Counted from the stretch's first letter, positions 1 to 8,687 are shown. The stretch: 64,000 nucleotides of DNA from an uncultured delta proteobacterium (GCA_947259215.1 CAMYLJ010000008.1:228755-292754); one strand, 5' to 3'. Notes: generated by a model not told the origin, from the sequence alone. Numbers and translations: made by a program.

Positions 1-452
1 CGCACCTCGTCGATCACGTCGCAGATCCGGGTCGTGCCGGGGATGCGCTCGCGGATTCCGCTGGGCATCGCGGACTCGACGCCGACCCGTGCGTCGTTCG
101 GGACGAGGTCCGCGCAGACGTCGAACCAGTTCTGGCCCTCGGGCGCCGGGAACTCGCCGTAGGTCGCGAACTCCAGCGGACAGCGGGCGCGGGAGCGCGC
201 GTGGCCCGTCTCGAGCAGCGGCGCCAGCAGGGTGGGCGTGCCGCTGGCGCCGATCACCAGCAGGAAGGGGCGCTCGTGCACGTAGTTGGCGAAGTTCGTG
301 AGGTAGTAGATGTTCACCGGGTCGAAGCTCACGTACACGTCGAGGCCCTCGCTGCGCATGCCGGCGCGCACCCGGGCCAGGCGTGCGGCCAGCTCGTCGG
401 CACCCGGAGGGCCGCTGATCGGCTCCGGGATGCGGGGGTCGCGATCGGTCAT
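1..452 (-). CDS. M24-family (Xaa-Pro peptidase/creatinase-like) protein, N-terminal part
   Basis: About 150 N-terminal residues are visible before the gene leaves the window at its left edge. Residues 25-70 read as the creatinase N-terminal fold of M24 enzymes: a stretch RVRAGMRSEGLDVYV followed by NIYYLTNFANYV, the usual 'learn whether you can see the substrate' N-domain that precedes the metal-binding pita-bread domain. The catalytic half is outside the window, so peptidase versus creatinase-type hydrolase cannot be decided. The start is an ATG with an AAGGAGG ribosome site 6 nt upstream. It lies 19 bp behind the nagA stop and is probably the third gene of a minus-strand unit with nagA and the FAD oxidase. 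Confidence 0.75.
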   Translation of the reverse strand, partial: MTDRDPRIPEPISGPPGADELAARLARVRAGMRSEGLDVYVSFDPVNIYYLTNFANYVHERPFLLVIGASGTPTLLAPLLETGHARSRARCPLEFATYGEFPAPEGQNWFDVCADLVPNDARVGVESAMPSGIRERIPGTTRICDVIDEV

Positions 453-471
453 GGCTGCCTCCTTCGTCCGG

Positions 472-1614
472 CTACGCCGCTGCGGCGTCCCATACGCGGC
501 GGCCCGCGAGCCAGGTCTCGGCGACCCGCCCCTCGGCGTCGAGCACCGCCAGGTCTGCGCGCGCGCCGCGTCGGAACGTCCCGCGCTCGTTCTCCAGGCC
601 GAGCAGCCGCGCCGGCCGCACGCTGCTGGCGGCGACGGCTTCCCGCAGGTCGAGTCCCGCGAACTCGCGGGCGTGCCGGATCGCCTGGTCCAGGCGGAGG
701 CGACTGCCGGCGAGGGTGCCGTCGGCAAGCCGGGGCGGCTCGCCGTCGCTGCCGGGCTCGCTCCCCGGCAGGTCCACGCGATCCGTGATCAGTACCAGGC
801 GCTCGCGCGCGGCGCGTGCCGCCAGGCGCACCATGGCGGGGTGCACGTGGTGGCCGTCGCAGATGAGGTCGCAGCTGAGGGCGTCGCGCGCCAGCACGTG
901 GCCTGCGACGCCGGGCTCCCGATGGTGGATCGGTCCCATGGCGTTGAAGAGATGGGTCACGTGGCGCAGGCCGCGCGCGACGGCGGCGTCGATCTGTTCC
1001 TCGCCGGCGCGCGTATGCCCGAGGGCGGCCAGGACGTCCCGGGCGGCGAGCTCGTCCAGCAGCGCATCCGCGCCGGGCAGCTCCGGCGCCAGGGTCACCA
1101 TGCGCAGCAGTCCGCCGGCGCGCTCCAGCACCTCGCGATCCCGCGCCGGAGCGAAGGGCCGCAGGCAGTCGACGGCCAACGCTCCGCTGGCCTGCGGGTT
1201 GATCCACGGTCCTTCGAGGTGCAGTCCCAGGCACGCAGCGCCGCCCGGGGCCTGTCCGGCGATCGCCTTGGCCAGGGCCGAGACGCAGGGGCCGAGGCGC
1301 TCGCGGGACCACGCCACGCTGGTGGCGAGAAATCCCGTGGTGCCCGCCGGCAGCATTTCCTGCCCGGCGCGCTCCAGCGCGCCCGCGAAGGTCTCCGGCG
1401 CCGCGTCCCAGAGCCCGCCGTGGAAGTGCAGGTCGAGGAAGCCCGGCGCCAGCGCGCGTCCGTCGAGCGCCACCCGCTGCCAGTCGCTTCCGAGTGGGGC
1501 CCCGGGGAGCAGACGATCCACGAAGGCGCCGCCTTCCAGCAGCAGCACCTCCTCGCGCGGCTCGCCGCCCTCGGGATCGACGATCCGGGCACCTGTGAGT
1601 GCGAGCTTGGACAC
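472..1614 (-). CDS. nagA: N-acetylglucosamine-6-phosphate deacetylase-like amidohydrolase
   Basis: The 380-residue protein has the NagA arrangement of metal and substrate residues. There is an HxH pair at residues 63-65 (DLHFHGG), the metal glutamate in HLEGPW (134), His 200 in GHT, His 221 in THLFNAMGPIHHREPG, a DGHHVHP loop near 253-259 and the catalytic aspartate in ITDRV (278). NagA hydrolyses GlcNAc-6-phosphate to glucosamine-6-phosphate and acetate in the cytoplasm. The start is a GTG at 1614; the long upstream extension of this frame runs antisense through the next gene and is rejected. No nagB or PTS gene is nearby, and the partners are an M24 protein and a lactone oxidase, so the true substrate may be a different acylated amino sugar. 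Confidence 0.85.
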   Translation of the reverse strand: MSKLALTGARIVDPEGGEPREEVLLLEGGAFVDRLLPGAPLGSDWQRVALDGRALAPGFLDLHFHGGLWDAAPETFAGALERAGQEMLPAGTTGFLATSVAWSRERLGPCVSALAKAIAGQAPGGAACLGLHLEGPWINPQASGALAVDCLRPFAPARDREVLERAGGLLRMVTLAPELPGADALLDELAARDVLAALGHTRAGEEQIDAAVARGLRHVTHLFNAMGPIHHREPGVAGHVLARDALSCDLICDGHHVHPAMVRLAARAARERLVLITDRVDLPGSEPGSDGEPPRLADGTLAGSRLRLDQAIRHAREFAGLDLREAVAASSVRPARLLGLENERGTFRRGARADLAVLDAEGRVAETWLAGRRVWDAAAA

Positions 1615-1679
1615 GCGTCGGGGCCACTCCTCGGTCGGCCAGTGTATCGCCGGCCCCCGCTCGCCGCGCGGGACCGGAG

Positions 1680-2852
1680 TCAGCTGCGGAGCGAGGCCAC
1701 GTGATCGTTCAGGAAGACGCCGTCGGGGTCGTAGCGGTCGCGCTCGCGCCACCAGTCGTCCCAGCGCGGGTAGAGTGCCGCCAGCTCCTTGCCGCTGCGA
1801 TAGTGCAGCTTGCCCCAGTGCGGACGGCCGGCATGACGCGCGAAGATCTCCTCGCAGGCGCGGAAGACAGGCGCCTCGTCGAGGGCGACGTCCTGGTGGA
1901 CGGAGATCGTCACCGTCGGCCGGCCCTGGGCCATGGAGAGCCAGACGTCGTCGGCGGCCACGCTCCGGTACTCGAGCGGCCAGGCGACCTCGGGGAAGCG
2001 GTTCTCCACCAGCGCGCGGATCTCCCGGAAGCACGCCGGACCCTCGCCGGCCGGGAGCGCGTACTCCATCTCGGTGTGGCGCTCGGGGCGGTGGTTCGCG
2101 AGCACCTCGTAGCTCCAGCCGACGCGGTGACCCTCGTCGGCCAGGGGGTACTCGGGCGGAGCGTCGGTCTCGTCGCCGGCCTTGCAGATCGCCTTGCTGC
2201 GGCCCGGGTACCAGAAGAACTCGAAGTGGCGGTGGGCCGCGGCGAGCGCGTCGATGCGGTCGAGCACCGCGTCGAGCGGCTCCAGCCACATCCGCTCGCG
2301 CAGCCGGTAGGCCTCGCGCACGGAGAGGTCGAGGCGCGTGATCGCGCCCACGGCGCCGAGTCCGAGGCGTGCCAGCGCGAGCAGGCCAGGCTCGCGCTCC
2401 GGGTCGCAGTCGACCAGGCTGCCGTCCGCCAGGGCGACCCGCGCCCCCACGACCGACGCCGACAGGCAGGGGAGTCTGCGGCCGGTTCCGTGGGTGCCGG
2501 TGGCGGTCGCGCCTGCCAGGGCCTGGCGATCGATGTCACCCTGGTTGTGGAGGCCTAGCCCGTGGCCGCGCAGGGCGCTCCCGAGCTGGTAGATCCGGGT
2601 GCCGGCGCGGATCGTCGCCACCCGCTGCTCGCGGTCCACGGACGCCACGCCCGCCAGAGCCTCGAGGTTGAGCAGGACCCCTTCAGTCGCCGCGAGCGGG
2701 CTGTGGCTGTGACCGGCGCCGAGGCAGCGCACCCGGCTGCCGGCCTGCGCCGCGCTGCGCACGCGGGCGGCTACGGCCTCCTCGCTCGCGGGCCGCACCA
2801 CCGCCTGCGGGCTCGCCGTCTGCTTGCCGGACCAGTTGCTCCACTCCGCCAT
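1680..2852 (-). CDS. FAD-linked sugar-1,4-lactone oxidase (ALO/alditol oxidase family)
   Basis: The 390-residue flavoenzyme has an N-terminal PCMH-type FAD domain with GAGHSHSP at residues 45-52; in this family the first of these histidines can carry covalent FAD. The C-terminal D-arabinono-lactone oxidase domain ends with the diagnostic HWGK motif at 345-348. Family members oxidise sugar lactones or alditols with O2 (gulonolactone, arabinonolactone, xylitol or sorbitol types); the sequence does not say which. I chose ATG 2852 (GGGAG 11 nt upstream) over an in-frame GTG 18 nt earlier, which has no usable ribosome site. It is the first gene of the unit leading into nagA, and its start faces the paaX-like gene across 143 bp. 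Confidence 0.82.
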   Translation of the reverse strand: MAEWSNWSGKQTASPQAVVRPASEEAVAARVRSAAQAGSRVRCLGAGHSHSPLAATEGVLLNLEALAGVASVDREQRVATIRAGTRIYQLGSALRGHGLGLHNQGDIDRQALAGATATGTHGTGRRLPCLSASVVGARVALADGSLVDCDPEREPGLLALARLGLGAVGAITRLDLSVREAYRLRERMWLEPLDAVLDRIDALAAAHRHFEFFWYPGRSKAICKAGDETDAPPEYPLADEGHRVGWSYEVLANHRPERHTEMEYALPAGEGPACFREIRALVENRFPEVAWPLEYRSVAADDVWLSMAQGRPTVTISVHQDVALDEAPVFRACEEIFARHAGRPHWGKLHYRSGKELAALYPRWDDWWRERDRYDPDGVFLNDHVASLRS

Positions 2853-2947
2853 GCTGGGCTCGGCTCCCACCCCTCCGGGCCTCGCGCGCCGCCCGGGCCG
2901 GCGAGGGTATCAGCGGCGGCGGGGAGAGGACCCGGCTCCAGCTCGGG

Positions 2948-2995
2948 ATATTACGAATATTGACGAACATCATCGATCCGGGTAATGTTCTGCCC
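2948..2995 (+). promoter_or_regulatory. Compact promoter with two palindromes before the PaaX-type gene
   Basis: A near-consensus promoter, TTGACG (2960-2965), 17 bp, TAATGT (2983-2988), ends 7 nt before the ATG at 2996, so transcription should begin at or next to the start codon. It is overlaid by two perfect dyads: ATATT-N3-AATAT (2948-2960), abutting the -35, and GAACAT-N14-ATGTTC (2965-2990), spanning from the -35 through the -10. This is a good candidate operator for autoregulation and possibly for the divergent lactone oxidase gene. Confidence 0.6.
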
Positions 2996-3850
2996 ATGGG
3001 CCCGAGCGCCAGGAGCCTGATCCTCGACCTCCTTTCCACCCTGCGGCGGGGATCCATGCCCGTGCGTGCCCTGGTGGCGGCGGGCGCGCTGTTCGGGATC
3101 GCCGACAACGCGCTGCGGGTGGCGCTGGCGCGCCTGCTGGCCGCGGGGATCGTCGAGCGCGACGAGCGGGGGCGCTACCGCCTGGGGCCCGCGGCCGAGG
3201 CCGTGGACCGTCAGGTCCGCAGCTGGCGCGAGCTCGAGCGGCGCCTGGCTCCCTGGCGCGGCGACTGGATCGGCGTCCACCTGGCGGGCCTCGGATCGGC
3301 GCGCGGTCGCGAGGCGCGCGGCCGTGCGCGGGCGCTGGCCTTCCTGGGATTCCGCAGCCTCGCGCCCGGGCTCGAGCTGCGGCCGGACAACCTGCGCGCG
3401 GGCGTGGACGGGGTGCGGCGACAGCTGGTCGAGCTGGGTCTGTCGGCGGAGGCGCCCGTCTTCCGATTGGCCGCGCTCGACGCGGAGCGCGATCGCGCCG
3501 CGCGCGCACTCTGGGACGGCGAGTCGCTGGCGCGGGGCTACGTCGAGTCGCGGCGCCTGCTGGCCGAGAGTCGCGAGCGCCTGTCCAGGGCGAGCGCCGA
3601 GGCGGCGATGGCGGAGACCTTCCTCCTCGGCGGCAGCGTGCTGCGCCAGCTGGTGCTGGACCCGCTCCTGCCCGAGCCCATCGCGCCCGCCGCGGAGCGC
3701 CGCGCGCTGGTCGAGGCCATGACGGAGTACGACCGGCTGGGTCGCAGCGCGTGGGCCGCGTTCCTCGCGGGCCACGGCGTGCCCCACCGGAGAACCCCCC
3801 TGGACCTGCGCGTGGACCCGGGGATTCGCGCATCGGGAGAGGCCGCATGA
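2996..3850 (+). CDS. PaaX-family transcriptional regulator
   Basis: The 284-residue protein follows the PaaX plan. An N-terminal winged helix (about 5-75) runs SLILDLLSTLRRGSMPVRALV and then ALRVALARLLAAGIVERDERGRYRL; a central domain and a C-terminal helical domain with FLLGGSVLRQLVLDPLLPEP follow. PaaX proteins are repressors that usually release DNA on binding an aryl- or acyl-CoA. ATG 2996 is preferred to an in-frame TTG at 2960, because the latter lies inside a near-consensus -35 element. There is no Shine-Dalgarno sequence, consistent with a leaderless message. Its stop overlaps the desaturase start (ATGA), so the two are co-expressed. Confidence 0.85.
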   Translation: MGPSARSLILDLLSTLRRGSMPVRALVAAGALFGIADNALRVALARLLAAGIVERDERGRYRLGPAAEAVDRQVRSWRELERRLAPWRGDWIGVHLAGLGSARGREARGRARALAFLGFRSLAPGLELRPDNLRAGVDGVRRQLVELGLSAEAPVFRLAALDAERDRAARALWDGESLARGYVESRRLLAESRERLSRASAEAAMAETFLLGGSVLRQLVLDPLLPEPIAPAAERRALVEAMTEYDRLGRSAWAAFLAGHGVPHRRTPLDLRVDPGIRASGEAA

Positions 3851-4800
3851 GCGCAGCGACACAGACGCCGGAAACCCCTGCCGCCTGGCACAGCGTGCTC
3901 TCGCGCGAGGAGATCGACGACCTCCTGCGCACGGACGACTGGCGCGCCTGGCGCAGCGTGATCTCCACCTGGGCGATCGTGTTCGCCGCCATGGCGGTAG
4001 TGGCGATCTGGCCGAACCCGCTGACGGTCGTCGCCGCGGTCTTCGTGATCGGCGCGCGCCAGCTCGGCCTGGCGGTCATCATGCACGACGCCTCGCATCG
4101 CTCCCTGTTCTCGAGCAAGGAGAAGAACGAGTGGGTGGGCTCGTGGCTGGCGGCGTATCCGATCTGGTCGGACCTCCACTCCTACCGCCCGTATCACCTG
4201 GGCCACCACGCCCACACCTGGACGCAGGACGATCCCGACCTGAAGCTCGCGACGCCCTTTCCGATCACCCGCGACAGCTTGTGGCGCAAGATCGGGCGCG
4301 ACCTGTCGGGCCGCACGGGGCTCAAGTTCGCGCGCTTCAGCATGCGCCGTGACTTCGGGACGTCCGGCGGCTGGCGGGAGCGGCTGGGCCACGCCCTGCG
4401 CTCGCCGCGCTTCCGCGGGATGCTCGTCACGAACGCCGTCCTGCTCGGGATCTGCTGGGCTGCGGGGTACCCGGCGCTCTACCTGCTGTGGGTGGCGGCC
4501 TACCTCACCACCAACACGCTGGTGACGCGCATCCGCGCCATCGCCGAGCACAGCATGCCGCGCGACCCGGCGGGCCAGCTCCAGAACACCCGAACCACCC
4601 GCGCCCGCTGGTGGGAGCGCTTCCTGATCGCGCCGAACCAGGTGAACTACCACCTGGAGCACCACCTGCTCATGACCGTGCCGCCCTACAACCTGCCGCG
4701 CATGCATCGTCTGCTGGAAGAACGCGGCGTCCTGCGCGATGCGCTGGTCAGCGACGGGTACCTGGGGGTGCTGCGGGAGGCCTCCTCGAAGGCGGCCTAG
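3847..4800 (+). CDS. Membrane fatty acid desaturase
   Basis: The 317-residue integral membrane diiron enzyme has the three histidine boxes of the acyl-lipid desaturase/hydroxylase family: HDASH (80-84), HLGHH (117-121) and HLEHH (269-273). Two hydrophobic hairpins, about 40-75 and 195-225, place the histidines on the cytoplasmic face. It would introduce a double bond or hydroxyl into a lipid acyl chain or carotenoid-like substrate using O2 and an electron carrier, which is not encoded nearby. The gene begins on the last bases of the PaaX-type gene (ATGA), so it is probably the regulated target. Confidence 0.87.
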   Translation: MSAATQTPETPAAWHSVLSREEIDDLLRTDDWRAWRSVISTWAIVFAAMAVVAIWPNPLTVVAAVFVIGARQLGLAVIMHDASHRSLFSSKEKNEWVGSWLAAYPIWSDLHSYRPYHLGHHAHTWTQDDPDLKLATPFPITRDSLWRKIGRDLSGRTGLKFARFSMRRDFGTSGGWRERLGHALRSPRFRGMLVTNAVLLGICWAAGYPALYLLWVAAYLTTNTLVTRIRAIAEHSMPRDPAGQLQNTRTTRARWWERFLIAPNQVNYHLEHHLLMTVPPYNLPRMHRLLEERGVLRDALVSDGYLGVLREASSKAA

Positions 4801-4827
4801 CGTCGAGCCGCTGCGCCCGCCTGGGCG

Positions 4828-5217
4828 TCAGCTCTTCTTCAGCTCGATCAGGACCTCGTGGTAGAGCTTCTCGCCCACGTTGTAGGCCCACTCGGTGTTG
4901 CCCTTGGGGACGCGCACCGTGTTGCCCTGGGGCGGGACCTTGCCGACGAACCAGTCCATGGGGCCGCCCTTGGGCATGACGCCGGCCACCAGGTCGCCCG
5001 AGTCGATCACCAGGAAGTAGTCGTGCTCGTGGTGGTGCAGGTCGCTGGCCTCGCCGGGCTGGAGCGTCAGCTCCCAGATCTTGACGTCGTCGTCCTCGTA
5101 CAGGACCTCGCTGCCGACGCCGCCCAGCTCGTCGTTCTGGTGCTCCTCGCGGAACTTCTCCAGCCGCTCTTGCAGCGCGGGGGTGATGTCGGCGTACTCC
5201 GGCTCGGTGTGGCGCAT
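4828..5217 (-). CDS. Small cupin-fold protein
   Basis: The 129-residue single-domain cupin has a cluster HHHEHD at 61-66 that supplies the metal-ligand motif 1, followed by a beta-rich segment with GNTVRVPKGNTEWAYNVGE that corresponds to cupin motif 2. Such small cupins bind Fe, Mn or Zn and act as dioxygenases, isomerases or sensors; nothing here fixes the reaction. It converges with the desaturase (27 bp apart) and is divergent from the sulfotransferase. ATG 5217 is the natural start; the long upstream extension of the frame runs antisense to the sulfotransferase. Confidence 0.75.
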   Translation of the reverse strand: MRHTEPEYADITPALQERLEKFREEHQNDELGGVGSEVLYEDDDVKIWELTLQPGEASDLHHHEHDYFLVIDSGDLVAGVMPKGGPMDWFVGKVPPQGNTVRVPKGNTEWAYNVGEKLYHEVLIELKKS

Positions 5218-5346
5218 GGGGTCCTCTGGCTGATGCGTTCGAGGCCGGCAGTCTAGCCCAGCCGAAGGCGCGTCCGCGCGTTCCCGGCGTGCTGTATGCT
5301 GGCGCGTCGATCCGGCCCGACGGGGCCTCTTGGAGGGCGTGACGAC

Positions 5347-6279
5347 GTGGCCGACCTGCCGCAGCGCACCCGCAGCTACCAGAACCACCACCTGGACAGC
5401 ACCCGCTGGGACGGTGTCCGCTTCCGCGAGGGCGACATCGTCATCTCCACGTCCTACAAGGCGGGCACCACCTGGATGCAGACGATCGTCGCCAACCTGG
5501 TCTTCTGGGACCGGGAGATCCCCGGGCCGGTGACCGAGATCTCGCCCTGGATCGACATGCGCATCCGGCCGCTGGAGCCGATCCTCGAGGCGCTGGAGGC
5601 GCAGCAGCACCGCCGCTTCATCAAGAGCCACCTGGCCCTGGACGGGCTCGTCTACCGGCCGGACGTCCGGTACATCGTGGTCGGGCGCGACGCGCGCGAC
5701 GTCTTCATGTCGCTCTACAACCACTACTCCGGTCACACGCCCCTCCTGCACCAGCTGCTGAACGAGGTGCCGGGACGCGTGGGCCCGCCGATCCCCCACT
5801 GCCCCGAGGACATCCACTGGCTCTGGCGCCAGTGGATCCAGTTGGGCTGGTTCGAGTGGGAGCACGACGGCTGGCCCTACTGGTCCCACCTGCACCACAC
5901 CCGGACCTGGTGGGACCACCGCGAGCTCCCGAACATCCTGCTCGTGCACTACAACGACCTGCTCGCCGACCTCGAGGGCGAGATGCGCCGGGTCGCGGCG
6001 TACCTGGGCATCGAGCCCGACGCAGACGCCTGGCCGCGGCTCGTGGACGCCGCCACCTTCGGCAGCATGAAGAGGAACGCCGACCAGATCATGCCCAACG
6101 CCGACTTCGGCTGGCAGGGCGGCGCCGAGCGCTTCTTCTACAAGGGCACGAACCGGCGCTGGGAAGGCGTGCTCAGCGACGAGGAGCTGGCGCTCTACCC
6201 GCAGGCGGTGGAGCGGACCCTCTCCCCGGACGCGGCGGCCTGGTTGGAGCACGGCCGCGGCGTCGACCCGGCCGCCTGA
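5347..6279 (+). CDS. PAPS-dependent sulfotransferase
   Basis: The 310-residue cytosolic sulfotransferase has a 5'-phosphosulfate loop at 34-43 (STSYKAGTTW, the TYPKSGTTW consensus). The 3'-phosphate motif is at about 109-122 (YIVVGRDARDVFMS), and a C-terminal FFYKGTNRRWEGVLSDEE replaces the usual RKGxxGDWK. His 95 in KSHL matches the catalytic base position. It resembles the aryl/steroid-type family that moves sulfate from PAPS to an alcohol or phenol. The GTG start has GGAGG 10 nt upstream. It precedes a sterol-desaturase-like gene by 17 bp, suggesting joint modification of a lipid alcohol; the acceptor is unknown. Confidence 0.85.
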   Translation: MADLPQRTRSYQNHHLDSTRWDGVRFREGDIVISTSYKAGTTWMQTIVANLVFWDREIPGPVTEISPWIDMRIRPLEPILEALEAQQHRRFIKSHLALDGLVYRPDVRYIVVGRDARDVFMSLYNHYSGHTPLLHQLLNEVPGRVGPPIPHCPEDIHWLWRQWIQLGWFEWEHDGWPYWSHLHHTRTWWDHRELPNILLVHYNDLLADLEGEMRRVAAYLGIEPDADAWPRLVDAATFGSMKRNADQIMPNADFGWQGGAERFFYKGTNRRWEGVLSDEELALYPQAVERTLSPDAAAWLEHGRGVDPAA

Positions 6280-6284
6280 GCGAT

Positions 6285-6290
6285 ATACTC
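6285..6290 (+). promoter_or_regulatory. -10-like TATACT 6 nt before a start codon
   Basis: TATACT lies exactly 6 nt before ATG 6297, with TCGACC 16 bp further upstream and no Shine-Dalgarno sequence. The geometry fits leaderless transcription of the sterol-desaturase-like gene, although the gene could also be read through from the sulfotransferase. Confidence 0.45.
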
Positions 6291-6296
6291 CCCGGG

Positions 6297-7229
6297 ATGG
6301 CCGACGCCTCCGTCACCCTGCGCGACCGCCTGGCCTGGCTGGCGTTTCCCGTCCTGATGGGCGGCTTCGTGGTCCTGGCCGCCTGGGGCCTCGGCCGCGG
6401 CTACGACCCGGTCCGCTGGGGCATGGGCCTCACCGTCGTGAACTTCTTCGTGATCCTGGGGGTGGAGCAGGTCCTGCCCCGCAACCCGAGGATGAACGTC
6501 TTCCGCGATCGCCAGTCGCTGAACGACGTCGGGCACGGGATGTTGCTCGCCGCGCTGGGCCGCCCGCTCGGGGGTGCGGCGTCGATCGGGGTGATGGCGA
6601 TGCTGGCCGAGCTGCGCGGCGCCTCCGGCCTGGCGAGCGTGTGGCCCGAGGCCTGGCCCTTCGCGGCCCAGATGGTCCCCGGGCTGCTGCTGTGGACGTT
6701 CTCCGACTACTGGATCCACCGCAGCCTCCACACCTTCGACCGCCTCTGGTGGTTCCACTCGGTGCACCACGACACGCCGCAGATGCACATCCTGAAGTCG
6801 GGCCGCATCCACGTCGGTGAGGAGCTCTTCAACGCGGTGCTGAAGCCGATCCCGCTGCTCGTCCTGGGGGCGCCGCCGGAGATCGTGGTCTTCGTCGGCC
6901 TCTGGATCGTGTTCGACGGCAACCTGGTCCACTCCAACATCGACCAGCGCTTCCCGGGCTGGGCCCACTACTTCCTGCCGACGGTGCAGCTCCACAACCT
7001 GCACCACGCCCAGGACCGGCGGCACCAGGACAGCAACTACTCGGGCTCGAGCGCCATCTGGGACGTGCTCTTCGGCACCTTCAGCCACCCGCACCGCTGC
7101 CCGCTCGGCCCGCTGGGAATCGAGGACAGCCCGGTGCCGCGCGGCTTCCTGGCCCAGCTCGTCTTCCCGCTGCGCGCCCAGCTCGCGACGCCGGCGGTCC
7201 ACGGACCGTCGGCCTCCCGCACCTCCTGA
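6297..7229 (+). CDS. Sterol desaturase / fatty acid hydroxylase family membrane protein
   Basis: The 310-residue membrane diiron protein has transmembrane segments near 12-35, 45-60, 85-105, 125-137 and 185-205. Its histidine boxes are HRSLH (141-145), HSVHH (154-158) and a distal LHNLHHAQDRRHQ near 235. This pattern marks the FA_hydroxylase (sterol C4/C5 oxidase-like) superfamily, which oxidises sterols, hopanoids, carotenoids or alkyl chains. It follows the sulfotransferase closely, so an oxidise-then-sulfate pair is plausible but not shown. Confidence 0.85.
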   Translation: MADASVTLRDRLAWLAFPVLMGGFVVLAAWGLGRGYDPVRWGMGLTVVNFFVILGVEQVLPRNPRMNVFRDRQSLNDVGHGMLLAALGRPLGGAASIGVMAMLAELRGASGLASVWPEAWPFAAQMVPGLLLWTFSDYWIHRSLHTFDRLWWFHSVHHDTPQMHILKSGRIHVGEELFNAVLKPIPLLVLGAPPEIVVFVGLWIVFDGNLVHSNIDQRFPGWAHYFLPTVQLHNLHHAQDRRHQDSNYSGSSAIWDVLFGTFSHPHRCPLGPLGIEDSPVPRGFLAQLVFPLRAQLATPAVHGPSASRTS

Positions 7230-7298
7230 AACACGCGTGTGCGGCAGGAAGCTACAAGCGCACGTGGGGCGACCACCCCTCGTGCCCAACGCGCCAGT

Positions 7299-7319
7299 CC
7301 ACGTGGAAATCCCACGTGG
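7299..7319. promoter_or_regulatory. Paired CCACGTGG palindromes upstream of the metallo-hydrolase
   Basis: Two copies of the 8-bp palindrome CCACGTGG lie at 7299-7306 and 7312-7319, with a third CACGTGG at 7261-7267, inside the 178-bp gap before the metallo-hydrolase gene. They could be binding sites for a dimeric regulator. They match no operator I can name. Confidence 0.35.
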
Positions 7320-7407
7320 ATCCACCCTGCTGAATGCTAGGGTGAGGCGCCTGGGTGCCATCTGGCGATTGTTCCAATCGCGCGGGCTACTCAGAAAGGG
7401 GGCAGCT

Positions 7408-8687
7408 GTGCACAAACATCGCAAGTCAACCACCGTACTGACCGGCCTCATCGTGGCTGCTGTCATGGCGGGCGCATATGTTCTGGGACGCTCGGACGAG
7501 CGGGCGGGACGGCCGTTCTCGCTGGCGAATCCGGCGCAGGCGGCTGACGCCCCGAGCCTCTCGCCGGTTATGGCGCGCGATCGTGATTTCTACGCGCCCA
7601 ACAGCGAGGACCTGCGGCCGGACGAAATGCGGCTGATTGCCTGTGGCACCGGCATGCCCACGGCGCGTCCGAAGCAAGCGGCGTCGTGCTGGCTGCTCGA
7701 GCTGGGGAATGGTGACAAGTTCATCTTCGATGTCGGGACCGGATCGAATGAGCGCATCGCAGCCATGCAGATCCCCTACAACTACCTCGACAAGGTCTTC
7801 CTGAGCCACCTGCATACGGATCACTTCGGTGACCTGGATGCGTTGTTCATCAGTGGCGCGCTGGCCGGCCGCCAGAAACCGCTACGCGTTTGGGGACCGG
7901 GCGGTGATAAACCAGAGAGGGGCACGAAGTACGCGCTGGATCACCTGTTCAAGGCGCTTACCTGGGACATCGATGGCCGCGCGGGAATCACCGACCCACG
8001 TGGATACCAACCTTTTGAGGTCACCGAGTTTGACTACAAGGGCGTGAATGAGATCGTCTATCAAGAGAACGGCGTGACGATCCGGTCCATCCCGGCCATC
8101 CATCCCTGGACGGCCCGGTGAGTTTCATTGTCGAGTGGAACGGCCTCAAGTTCGTGTTCGGGGGCGACACCTATCCGAACAAGTGGTACGCGGAGCATGC
8201 GAAGGATGCCGACCTGGCGATTCACGAATGCTTCATCACCGTGCCGGACATGATCGACAAGTTCCAATTCACCCCGCAAAGCGCTCTGGCAGTCGGCACC
8301 CAGATCCACACGGCGCCTGAAGCGTTTGGCAAGATGATGTCGATCATCAAGCCTCGGATGGCCGTCGCCTATCACTTCTTCAACGACTTCGACACCTCGG
8401 CGTCGATCAATGATCGCATCCGGGCGACTTACGATGGTCCGCTGAGCCTTTCGGTGGACTACATGGTGTGGAACATCACCAAGGACGATATTCGCGTGCG
8501 GATGGCGAAAGTTGATGAAGACGTCTGGCCGCCTCCGGCCACCGAGAAGCCGCAGCTGCCAGATCCAAGTCTCAGGATTCCCTATTCGGACATGATCGCG
8601 GGCGGCAGATACGACATGAAGGCCGTGATTCAGCCCACGTATGACGAGGTCAACAAGAAGTACGGACTCGAAGAGAAACAGGAGTGA
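7408..8687 (+). pseudogene. Exported metallo-beta-lactamase-fold hydrolase, split by a one-base frameshift
   Basis: Two frames together give one MBL protein of about 425 residues. The first (7408-8121) holds an N-terminal membrane or signal segment (TVLTGLIVAAVMAGAYVLG) and the zinc motif HLHTDHFGD. The second (8118-8687) holds GGDTYPNKWYAEH and the late histidine of AYHFFND. At 8107-8110 the reading TGGAC ends the first frame; one extra G (TGG GAC) would join them through HPWDGPVSF. The family resembles proteins named guanitoxin-biosynthesis MBL hydrolase GntH, but no other guanitoxin gene is present. Start: GTG 7408 behind AAAGGGGG. Base composition is visibly less GC-rich than the neighbours, suggesting acquisition. 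Either a real pseudogene or an assembly error. Confidence 0.8.

Noticed and set aside
2960-2995. TTG 2960 as the start of the PaaX gene, adding 12 residues
   Set aside because: This TTG is part of a near-consensus -35 box, and the extra residues do not resemble the family N-terminus.
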